NCBI GenBank assembly: GCA_016744515.1
Contig: JADGEF010000013.1
Coordinates: 1 to 41,434 of the forward strand
From: Marinifilaceae bacterium
GTDB lineage: Bacteria; Bacteroidota; Bacteroidia; Bacteroidales; Marinifilaceae
Direction of reading: 5' to 3'
Length of the DNA: 41,434 bases
Shown: positions 1 to 7,220 of the stretch, piece by piece
Layout: each line of letters starts with the position of its first letter
Position numbering within the stretch: position 1 is the stretch's first letter
The notes under the pieces: model-generated
What the model was told of the DNA's origin: nothing
Database searches by the model: none
What the model saw: only the letters and a program-made list of their open reading frames with translations
Made by a program: the position numbers and the translations under genes

Positions 1-441
1 TCTCAAGTTCTTCTATGCAGATTGCTTAAATAAGGGAGAGTTTATAATGAGGATTTGTAGGGGTTTGGTTAAATCTGTAGTCTTCTTATTCCATTAAAAT
101 TTTAATTTAACGCCCTATTCCATAGGATTTTGGCTTGTGAAAATAGGTCATTTTTCGCATTAGGCCATAGGCTTCTCATTAGCCTAATTCGACTTTATTT
201 TCACAATAGCCTGCATCATTGATTCTGAAAGAGGATTGACAAATCTTGGAGGCCCCTGCTGTCGAGTATCGGATAATGATCAGCACAAGTGTTGAAGGAT
301 ATCCCATTTAATATTGGTATTTAAAATTCCGCAACGAAACCAGATATAAATTGTTATGCGCAATTAAAAAAAAGATTATACGCAACTTCTGTAAATAACT
401 TACATCTGATAATTATAGAAACTTAATTAAAAAATACGAAA
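1..441. other. Gene-free left end with nested inverted repeats
   Basis: I recognise no gene here. The stretch holds a small palindrome CCTAT/ATAGG at 114-126. It also holds an 80-nt two-tier stem-loop at 132-211: GGCTTGTGAAAATA at 132-145 pairs with 196-211 leaving a 2-nt bulge, and ATTAGGC at 159-165 pairs with GCCTAAT at 182-188. At 351-361 is TTGTTATGCGC, whose inverted copy closes the next gene. A related TTATACGCAA follows at about 377. A short reading frame open from the left edge to about 97 has no recognisable content. Confidence 0.5.
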
Positions 442-1110
442 ATGAGAAAGCTTAATTTATTATTTGGGTTCATTATTTTAAGTGTGTTGATTACTAATTG
501 TACCAAAGAAGAAGGAGATAGAGAAAAAGAGGTTGTTTTTACAATTTATGAAGAGACAGGATACGGAGGAGCTATATTAAGCACATATTTAACTGAACCT
601 TTGTTATTTTCTGACAGTGATGATGATGAAATACACACACTAACAGATATTCTTGTCGAAGGACTGTTCGATTTTGATTATGAAAGGGGATATCGATATA
701 CTTTTAAGGCAAAAAAAATATGGATGTCTGAACCGCCTCAGGATGCATCCAACATTAAATATGTTATAAGCGAACGTCTCTCAAAAGAAAAAGTAATAAC
801 TAAAGATGAAGAAGTAGAAATGACCCTTTTTGTAGCATCAGAAAGAGTCAAATTTATTCCGAGATATCGAAAAGAATATGAAGCAGAAGAAAAATATTCT
901 CCTAATATTTATGATGCACTATCTGTAAAAGAGGTAGGGACGACTAGTTGGATGGCTATTGTTGATATTGAAGGATTTGACTTTAATGAAGGTTATGAGT
1001 ATTCTTTAAGTGTAAAGAAAATAATACGAGCAGAACCATATTCTGTAAAATATATCTTATTGGATGTTTTATCGAAAAAAGCAAAACAAACAAAAGCGCA
1101 TAACAACTAA
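442..1110 (+). CDS. DUF4377-like tandem-domain lipoprotein
   Basis: Probable membrane-anchored lipoprotein of 222 residues. The N-terminus is a short basic and hydrophobic signal followed by a lipobox with Cys20 (LITNC). The mature part appears to contain two copies of one module. Each has a GFDFNEGYEYSLSVKK-like segment (near residues 73-88 and 175-190) followed by an EP...KY segment (WMSEPPQDAS and IIRAEPYSVKY). This resembles the bacterial DUF4377 domain, often seen in META/HslJ-type heat-shock lipoproteins; the match is from memory. No catalytic residues can be named. The last codons (AHNN, stop) overlap an 11-bp repeat whose inverted copy lies upstream of the gene, giving a cassette-like layout. 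A terminator follows. The lipoprotein call is fairly sure; the role is unknown. Confidence 0.75.
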   Translation: MRKLNLLFGFIILSVLITNCTKEEGDREKEVVFTIYEETGYGGAILSTYLTEPLLFSDSDDDEIHTLTDILVEGLFDFDYERGYRYTFKAKKIWMSEPPQDASNIKYVISERLSKEKVITKDEEVEMTLFVASERVKFIPRYRKEYEAEEKYSPNIYDALSVKEVGTTSWMAIVDIEGFDFNEGYEYSLSVKKIIRAEPYSVKYILLDVLSKKAKQTKAHNN

Positions 1111-1115
1111 GCGTT
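1096..1115. repeat. attC-like repeat end overlapping stop codon
   Basis: GCGCATAACAA at 1096-1106 is the exact inverted copy of TTGTTATGCGC at 351-361. It continues into CAACTAAGCGTT (1104-1115), a 12-mer present as its reverse complement at 2642-2653. Just beyond, CATAA..ACTAA can pair with TTAGTTTATG at 1125-1134, leaving a 2-nt bulge. Overlap with the stop codon and extrahelical bases are typical of integron attC sites, but a canonical GTTRRRY core is not clear and no integrase is present. Confidence 0.35.
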
Positions 1116-1137
1116 AAGAGAATTGTTAGTTTATGGG

Positions 1138-1168
1138 GAATGTAGATAAATCTGCATTCTCTTTTTTT
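1138..1168 (+). terminator. Rho-independent terminator
   Basis: GAATGTAGAT pairs with ATCTGCATTC around a 2-nt loop (one T-G wobble) and is followed by TCTTTTTTTG. It lies 28 nt after the stop of the lipoprotein gene. Confidence 0.8.
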
Positions 1169-1343
1169 GTTAACTTCGACAAACTAAAAGATAAAAGCAC
1201 TTTTACATTAGTCGCAATTTAAAAATACCATATACATAATAAGAATTTACTGAATTAGAATGTTGTAAAATAGACTTATTGAGACCAAAATAATTCAGAA
1301 CTATCAACAGTAAACCGAAAATATAGGACAATTAAAATACAAT

Positions 1344-2441
1344 ATGAAGACACTTTTAACACTCACATTTGCCTTTTTATCTCTCGTAGTAAATGCGCAA
1401 AACTCCTATGTTACATTTTTACAAAAGAATGATACACCCCCAATAGACTATTTAGAAGGTTTGTTTCAAGAAAAAGATTTGGTAATGATTTGCGAAAGGG
1501 ATCATCGGGAAATAACTCAATATGATTTGTTATATGACATCATATCTCAAGATTGGTTTTCAGATGAGGTGAAAAATATTATTTTCGAATCTCCTTCCGT
1601 AAGTATTCAGAAGGAATTAGATGATTTGCTCTTTGCCGAAGATCTTTCTGATGCACAAATTGAATTAAAAACGAAACATATATATCAGAACTTAGGTTTC
1701 AATCCCCTCTGGGAAAAGTCTAATCTGTATTCATTTATAGTAAAAGTGGCTCACTTAAACAGGGACCGGTGCAAATATAAGAAGATCAGGATAATTGGTG
1801 CTGAGGTTAAGTTCTCTTGGGATGACATTAGAAATGAAGCCCAATATAAGGAATTTCAAAAAAGCTTAAACCACAGAGATCAGGACATGGCTAGAAACAT
1901 TAGTGATTGGTATAAATCAGGCTCCAATAATAAAGCACTTATTATTATGAATTATCGACATGCCTATACCAATGTTTACTGGAAGAGGAAAATGAAGACA
2001 GATAATGTTGGTCGATATCTAAAAGAAGAATTTCCAAATGAATTAACCAATATTTTTCTGAATAGTTATGCCAACCGTCGTTATTCCTGGAAAGGTAAAT
2101 TTCATGCAAAGAAAAAATGGGATCTTGCATTTCAAGAAAATCATAACAAAGCTGTTGCTTTTAGTCTGAAAGACTCGCCGTTTGGGAACGACCGTTTTGA
2201 TGATTATCCATACATCGCAACAAAGCTTAAATGGTATGATGCTTTTGACCATTTTATTTTTTATAATCCTTTAAGCGAGCATATAAACTCAAATGGTATG
2301 GATAATATTATTGATGCAGAATTTCGTAAAGAATTAGAGAGAAGATACAGGATTATAGATAAAGAATTGACAGAGGGTCGTATAAACTTCCTGAATAAGG
2401 CAAGACCTTATCATGATAAATGTATCCCTAAGCTTAAATAA
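1344..2441 (+). CDS. Secreted erythromycin-esterase-like protein
   Basis: Protein of 365 residues with a signal peptide (residues 1-18, ending VVNA before QNS). Three motifs fit the erythromycin esterase-like / TraB-ChaN superfamily. MICERDHREITQYDL (about 49-63) resembles the family's GE..H motif. RDQDMARNISDWY (about 177-189) resembles R-D-x-x-M-x-x-N. NYRHAY (about 203-208) resembles the N-x-H segment. The glutamate and histidines that act in EreA/EreB-type hydrolases therefore seem present. Bacteroidota have many secreted members with unknown substrates, so macrolide resistance should not be assumed. It has its own 233-bp upstream gap and no obvious partner gene. Fold-level assignment is moderate; the substrate is unknown. 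Confidence 0.55.
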   Translation: MKTLLTLTFAFLSLVVNAQNSYVTFLQKNDTPPIDYLEGLFQEKDLVMICERDHREITQYDLLYDIISQDWFSDEVKNIIFESPSVSIQKELDDLLFAEDLSDAQIELKTKHIYQNLGFNPLWEKSNLYSFIVKVAHLNRDRCKYKKIRIIGAEVKFSWDDIRNEAQYKEFQKSLNHRDQDMARNISDWYKSGSNNKALIIMNYRHAYTNVYWKRKMKTDNVGRYLKEEFPNELTNIFLNSYANRRYSWKGKFHAKKKWDLAFQENHNKAVAFSLKDSPFGNDRFDDYPYIATKLKWYDAFDHFIFYNPLSEHINSNGMDNIIDAEFRKELERRYRIIDKELTEGRINFLNKARPYHDKCIPKLK

Positions 2442-2604
2442 TAAAAGAAGTGTAGGATTGAATCCTCCTGCTACATTTACTTTGTAAAAATTGACAAGTG
2501 GGTAACACTAGATATGAGTTTTGAAGATGTCTTAATTTAGATAGGAAAATGAAACAGAAACAAAATGGTCAAATTATAATTTAATTCACGTAGACGAAAA
2601 ACAG

Positions 2605-2653
2605 CGACTAAGTGTTCGTGCGACAGGAACAGCCCAACATGAACGCTTAGTTG
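2605..2653. repeat. 16-bp hairpin sharing a 12-mer with the 1104 site
   Basis: CGACTAAGTGTTCGTG (2605-2620) pairs with CATGAACGCTTAGTTG (2638-2653) over 16 positions with three G-T wobbles and a 17-nt loop. The right arm contains the reverse complement of CAACTAAGCGTT, also found at 1104-1115. No T-run follows, so this is unlikely to be a simple terminator. It may be a decayed recombination site or other mobile-element remnant. Confidence 0.45.
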
Positions 2654-2691
2654 ACGTAACGACACTTATAATTTATCGTCGATATACAAAT

Positions 2692-2722
2692 ATGGCTAGC
2701 CTTTCAATTGAAGAGCTAGCCA
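2692..2722 (-). terminator. Terminator between converging genes
   Basis: ATGGCTAGC (2692-2700) pairs with GCTAGCCAT (2714-2722), with CTT/AAG pairing inside the loop. It lies 25 nt past the stop of the LtaS-like gene. The T-rich tract (TTCTTTTATT) is on the plus-strand side, so it may serve both directions. Confidence 0.55.
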
Positions 2723-2746
2723 TTCTTTTATTATTCTTTCTGCAAA

Positions 2747-4564
2747 CTACAGTTTAAAGAAGCTGTAGTCTAAATATTGTAGTATGGTTTGTGCGTCCTT
2801 ATACTTGTTTATCTCAGTTTTCCATTTGTTGGAGTTCAGGTCGAAAACTAAGCTTTCATCGGAATTCACATAACCGTATCCATTATTGTAGGTAAAGTAA
2901 GCGAAGCCTTTTTGCGATTTGTTCAGAAGGTTCTTTCCAATTGTAAAGTCGCTGGCATCAATTCCCATTTGTGGTAAAAGTGTCGTTGCTAAATCGGGCT
3001 GACAACCATATTTGTCAATCTTAAGACCTTTTTGTTTTAGGCAACCACCCAACCAAAGCATAGGTGTTTTGTATTTATTAGGATCATTTGGTACGTAGTT
3101 TCCTACGTAACGAACGCCATGATCAGCTAATAAAACGACCAAAGTATTATCCCAACTAGGTAGTCTCTTAAGTTTGCCTATAAATTCACCTAAACATTTA
3201 TCGGTGTAATAGGCAGCGTTCATAAATAAGCTGTTTTCATCTTTTCCTTGAATGGCTGTTTTCATAGGCACATTAAAAGGCTCATGGCTACTAAGAGTCA
3301 AACAAGCTTTAAAGAAAGGTTGCTTTTCCAATTTAATATCGTGATACATTCTGTCGAATAAAAATTCATCATGCACGCCCCATTTCGAAGTGTTTAATTC
3401 ACTGGGGAAATCGTCCATCGATACGGTATTGTCGAAACCAATATTCGATAAATAAGAGTTTATGCTAGCAAAATGAAGATCGCCACCATAATAGAATTTA
3501 CTATTATAGCCTTGCTTCTTAAGTGTTTTGCAAATACTGGGTAGTTGTTGTATCTTTTTTTGATATTCAATCACTGGTTTTTGGGGTAGTGAAGGGAATC
3601 CAGAGAAGACACCAACTAATCCAATTTTAGTTCTGTCACCAATTCCATAAAAATTGGTAAACATGATACCTTCATCCGATAGGGCATGGATATTGGGTGT
3701 TACACCTTTTTTACCACCAAGTTCTTCGATAATAGTTGAAGTGAAACTCTCGAGAACAATAATTATCACATTGGGCGATTTACTTGTTAGTAAGGTATCC
3801 TGATCTATTGTTTGGGAAGCTATCATATCTTGAAACCTGATTTTAGCTTCTTCATCAGGGATAAGTTTAAGTCTGTTGTTTTTATTTAGTTTTTTTAAGG
3901 AATAAGAGAAGTTCCAAATCGGATTAACCGCTAAAAGGTTGGCATAAGTGTTCGATGAATGGTAAACGAAACCGACATTCATGGGAGCAATACCCAAACC
4001 ACCTCTTATAGGAATAATCATGCTGGCTGTTATTAGCAACATTACGGGTAAGAACTTTAGTTTGGTAGGAATTATAGCATCGAGTTTTTTAATTAAAAAT
4101 CGATTGAATAACTTAAAGCTAATTGTAAACATGGCAATATAGATTCCCAAAAGAAGAATATAGGTTGATGTAGCTGTTGAAGCTGCGGCTTCTTTAGGCG
4201 TTTTTAAATAACTTAAAATCGTGCCATCGGCATGAAAGCCCCAGTTACGGAATAACTCGAAGTTCGGAACAGCAATTGTCAAACTTACAAGCATTAGTAA
4301 GGTATAAAGAATTCTGAATGGCACTTTCAGTTTTGTTCCAGGTAAGGTAATACTCAAGCTAAGAATTAAACCTGTCAGCATAAGAATATAACCTGTAATC
4401 GAAACGTCGTGATATAAGCCATAAATGAATGATAGGATAATTTCCCCAAAACTGAGTAAACTGGTCTGTGAATATTGATATATCGAAAATGCAAAGCGGA
4501 TAAATATCATAAAAGCTATCCACGAAAGTGCTGCTGCAAGGAAAAAATTAAGTCTTTGTTTCAT
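2747..4564 (-). CDS. LtaS-like membrane sulfatase / phosphotransferase
   Basis: Five or so N-terminal membrane segments (about residues 1-190) precede a periplasmic alkaline-phosphatase/sulfatase-fold domain (about 265-560), the layout of lipoteichoic-acid-synthase-type phosphoglycerol transferases. Visible metal and catalytic positions are the Glu in VLESF (about 272), the nucleophilic Thr in GDRTKIG (about 312) and Asp-His in LLADHG (about 481-482). In this family the enzyme transfers a phosphoglycerol or phosphoethanolamine head group from a lipid. Bacteroidota make no lipoteichoic acid, so the acceptor is probably a glycan or envelope lipid (inference). I start at MKQRLNFF, which begins the first membrane segment; an in-frame ATG 15 codons upstream (4609) would add a polar leader. 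The PAP2 phosphatase gene lies just upstream on the same strand. Confidence 0.85.
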   Translation of the reverse strand: MKQRLNFFLAAALSWIAFMIFIRFAFSIYQYSQTSLLSFGEIILSFIYGLYHDVSITGYILMLTGLILSLSITLPGTKLKVPFRILYTLLMLVSLTIAVPNFELFRNWGFHADGTILSYLKTPKEAAASTATSTYILLLGIYIAMFTISFKLFNRFLIKKLDAIIPTKLKFLPVMLLITASMIIPIRGGLGIAPMNVGFVYHSSNTYANLLAVNPIWNFSYSLKKLNKNNRLKLIPDEEAKIRFQDMIASQTIDQDTLLTSKSPNVIIIVLESFTSTIIEELGGKKGVTPNIHALSDEGIMFTNFYGIGDRTKIGLVGVFSGFPSLPQKPVIEYQKKIQQLPSICKTLKKQGYNSKFYYGGDLHFASINSYLSNIGFDNTVSMDDFPSELNTSKWGVHDEFLFDRMYHDIKLEKQPFFKACLTLSSHEPFNVPMKTAIQGKDENSLFMNAAYYTDKCLGEFIGKLKRLPSWDNTLVVLLADHGVRYVGNYVPNDPNKYKTPMLWLGGCLKQKGLKIDKYGCQPDLATTLLPQMGIDASDFTIGKNLLNKSQKGFAYFTYNNGYGYVNSDESLVFDLNSNKWKTEINKYKDAQTILQYLDYSFFKL

Positions 4565-4730
4565 TATTATAGTTGTATAGACAATGGTTTGGTAAGGTTT
4601 TTCAAACACCAGATAATAAGATCATCCCAAACCTGTCGTGTTTTTATTAATATAGTGATTATAAGTAGTTTGTAAATAAATTCATATCTTGATTCTCATA
4701 TCTCACGATCTATTGATAGAGTAATAAAGT

Positions 4731-5387
4731 TTATTTGAAAATGGCAATAATAGCCATTGTTAGAATAGAAAGGCTACCCCAAGTCATGAGATTATATTTC
4801 CAATCCTTTTCGGTAATTGGATTGTTTAGTTTTATAAACTTGAGTTTTGGCAATATTTTGAAGATTAAATAGCCAAAGAATAAACCAATAGCTGTACCTA
4901 CAATAATATCGCCTGGATAGTGAACACCAAGGTAAATTCTAGAGTATGACACTAATGCTGCCCATGAAAATAAGAATAGGCTAAGTTTTCTATTGCTGAA
5001 AAGTAAACTACAGAATGTAGCTAAACCAAATACATTGGCTGCATGAGATGAGGCAAAACCATATTTGCCACCTGTGTAACCATTCACAATATGAACTAAG
5101 TTAGCTATCTCAGGTGAGCGACTAGGACGAAAACGTTGAAAAGTTGGTTTTAAAATGCCTGAAGCCATCTGATCGCAGCATGTGATTACAAGTGCAATAA
5201 CGACTAAAAGATATAAACAATTCTTCCAGCCATATATGCGATATATCTGAACGATGATTGCTAGATAAAAAATAGCCCAAACCAGTTTTCCTGAAATAAG
5301 ATACATGAATGAATCGAAAAATGGAGAGTTAATGCTGTTTAGGAATAGAAGTAATTCCTGATCTAATTGATTAAGCGTTTCGAGCAT
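4731..5387 (-). CDS. PAP2-family membrane phosphatase
   Basis: Integral membrane phosphatase of the PAP2 / type 2 phosphatidic-acid-phosphatase family, about 218 residues. All three signature motifs are present: K-x6-RP in KPTFQRFRP, the SGH-type motif as ASSHAA (Ser replaces Gly before the His) and SR-x5-H-x3-D in SRIYLGVHYPGD. Multiple hydrophobic segments surround them. Such enzymes remove phosphate from lipid phosphates, for example undecaprenyl pyrophosphate or phosphatidylglycerol phosphate; the substrate cannot be told here. I start at MLETLNQLDQEL, the usual N-terminus of Bacteroidota PAP2 proteins; an ATG ten codons upstream (5417) is possible. The LtaS-like gene follows 166 nt downstream, suggesting joint work on lipid-linked envelope intermediates. 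Confidence 0.88.
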   Translation of the reverse strand: MLETLNQLDQELLLFLNSINSPFFDSFMYLISGKLVWAIFYLAIIVQIYRIYGWKNCLYLLVVIALVITCCDQMASGILKPTFQRFRPSRSPEIANLVHIVNGYTGGKYGFASSHAANVFGLATFCSLLFSNRKLSLFLFSWAALVSYSRIYLGVHYPGDIIVGTAIGLFFGYLIFKILPKLKFIKLNNPITEKDWKYNLMTWGSLSILTMAIIAIFK

Positions 5388-5812
5388 AATTGAGTCCGTA
5401 TAATAGAATGCCATCACAAGGCAGCTTCTTGTTTTAGAGATTAAAAATGATTGTAAAAATAATCAATATCCTTACAATATGCCGAATCCTCGCAGAATTG
5501 AATAAGGAAAAGCTATGTTTTATAAGTATATTTTTAATATAATGTATTTTCTATCGTAACTTTATGCGTGTTTAAATAATGAGTTTAACCGTGTTGTCTA
5601 TAGTTTTTATCGTGCAACATATTGTTTCATCCAATAAGTTTGATCTTAATTATAATTTAAACTAAACTTGCCTATGAATCGATAAAGTCGATTTTTATGT
5701 TGAAATAAAAATTATGAATTTATGAGATGAAGAGGCTTTATTTATCTGCATTAGCGGATTATTAAGTTGAAATATTCGAATAAGATTCAACAACCCATTT
5801 AAATTTTTAAAG
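5388..5812. other. Divergent intergenic region
   Basis: 425 bp between the PAP2 gene (minus) and the first M16 peptidase gene (plus). It is AT-rich with no supported coding sequence. A candidate promoter for the peptidase genes is listed separately; I see no clear promoter for the PAP2 gene. Confidence 0.5.
5640..5670 (+). promoter_or_regulatory. Candidate promoter for M16 operon
   Basis: TTG at 5640-5642, a 20-nt spacer, then TAAACTTG at 5663-5670, one mismatch from TAnnTTTG. The implied 5' leader is long, about 135 nt. Confidence 0.4.
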
Positions 5813-7135
5813 ATGATTAGAAAACTGTTTCTATCGCTTCTTTTTGTAAGTGTTTTTACAATTGGAAGCTTTGCTCAAACCAGAAAAATCGAGTTTGAAG
5901 AATACGATCTTGATAATGGCTTACATGTCATTTTACAGCAAGATCATACAACACCTAATATTGTTGTTTCGGTGATGTATCATGTTGGATCGAAGAACGA
6001 AAATCCTGAATTAACAGGTTTTGCTCACTTTTTTGAGCATTTGATGTTCGAAGGAACTGAAAACATTCCACGTTTCCAGTACGATAAATATGTGTCGAGA
6101 GCGGGTGGCTCTTTAAATGCAAACACATCAAGCGATAGAACATACTATTTCGAGATGTTGCCTTCTAATCAATTGGCCTTAGGTCTTTGGTTAGAGTCTG
6201 AAAGAATGATGCATGCAAAAGTTGAGGAAATCGGAATTAAGACTCAAAAAGGTGTTGTTATTCAGGAGAAAAAACAAAGTTACGACAACAAGCCTTATGG
6301 TCAGATCTTGCCAGAGACAATGGCTCATGCTTATACCGATCACCCTTATAAATGGATACCTATTGGAGACGAAGAGCATATCCGTAATGCAAAAACAGAG
6401 GATTTTGTAAACTTTTATAAAGAGTTTTATGTACCAAACAATGCTGTTTTAACTATTTGTGGTGATTTTAAAACGGAAGAGGCTAAGAAATTGATTAGTG
6501 ATTATTTTACTGCGATTCCTAAAGGAACAAAAGAGATTTATCGTCCGAATATTGTTGAGCCTATTAAAACGGCTGAAGTAAGAGATACGGTTTACGATAA
6601 CATTCAGTTACCTGCTATTATTCAAGCTTACCATATTCCTGCTATGGGAACTAAAGATTATTATGCTACTAGCATGTTGGCTACGCTAATGAGTGATGGT
6701 AAGAGTTCAAGAATGAACAAATCATTGGTTCAAGAGAAGCAATTGGCTTTACAAATGATTGCTATGCCTATGCCAAACGAAGATCCAGGTCTGACTTTAG
6801 TTTTTGGTATTCCAAATATGGGCGTTGATTTAAAGGTACTCGAAGACGAAATGAATAAGGAATTTGTTCAAGTTCAAGAAGAATTAATTTCTGATAAAGA
6901 GTATCAGAAACTTCGTAACAAAATTGAAAACGAATTGGTTAGTTCAAATTCAACAATTGCACATCGTGCCGAGAATTTAGCAACAGCTTATACCTATTAC
7001 AAGGATACGCAGAGAATAAACCAAGAGTTAGATAAATTTTTCACTGTAACTCGTGAAGATATTCGCAAAGTAGCAAAGAAATATTTCACTCCTGAAAACC
7101 GTGTTGTTCTTTACTATTTGCCAGAAATAAAGTAA
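5813..7135 (+). CDS. Secreted M16 zinc metallopeptidase (active subunit)
   Basis: Peptidase of the pitrilysin/insulinase family M16, 440 residues. A signal peptide (about 1-21, ending GSFA) directs export. The inverted zinc motif HxxEH is present as H72-F-F-E75-H76, with the third zinc ligand probably E152 in VVIQEKK. The N-terminal M16 domain spans about 30-180 and the C-terminal M16_C domain about 190-425. The protein is single-unit length (bacterial M16B type), which normally works as a homodimer or with a zinc-less partner. That partner is encoded 85 bp downstream. It probably degrades peptides in the periplasm. Bacteroidota typically carry such tandem pairs. A weak hairpin at 7155-7175 in the gap may modulate relative expression. 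Confidence 0.93.
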   Translation: MIRKLFLSLLFVSVFTIGSFAQTRKIEFEEYDLDNGLHVILQQDHTTPNIVVSVMYHVGSKNENPELTGFAHFFEHLMFEGTENIPRFQYDKYVSRAGGSLNANTSSDRTYYFEMLPSNQLALGLWLESERMMHAKVEEIGIKTQKGVVIQEKKQSYDNKPYGQILPETMAHAYTDHPYKWIPIGDEEHIRNAKTEDFVNFYKEFYVPNNAVLTICGDFKTEEAKKLISDYFTAIPKGTKEIYRPNIVEPIKTAEVRDTVYDNIQLPAIIQAYHIPAMGTKDYYATSMLATLMSDGKSSRMNKSLVQEKQLALQMIAMPMPNEDPGLTLVFGIPNMGVDLKVLEDEMNKEFVQVQEELISDKEYQKLRNKIENELVSSNSTIAHRAENLATAYTYYKDTQRINQELDKFFTVTREDIRKVAKKYFTPENRVVLYYLPEIK

Positions 7136-7220
7136 GACGTTACAGAAATTAATATGAGTCGATTTTAATGACTCAATTTTATAGGGATAGACCTTGGTCT
7201 AAACAAATAAATTGTAAAAA

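Larger units (their letters stand above)
2442..2746. other. Intergenic region with large inverted repeats
   Basis: Between converging genes. From left to right: a weak TGTAG/CTACA hairpin just after the plus-strand gene; an outer inverted repeat AAATTATAA (2571-2579) / TTATAATTT (2666-2674); within it a strong 16-bp hairpin (2605-2653); then the terminator of the minus-strand sulfatase gene. No coding sequence is supported. Confidence 0.5.

Noticed and set aside
1-96. Plus-strand frame open from the left edge, possible tail of a gene
   Set aside because: About 31 codons with no recognisable motif; too short to support.
1344-2441. Macrolide-resistance gene
   Set aside because: Motifs fit the erythromycin-esterase-like superfamily, but most secreted Bacteroidota members have unknown substrates; a resistance claim is not supported.
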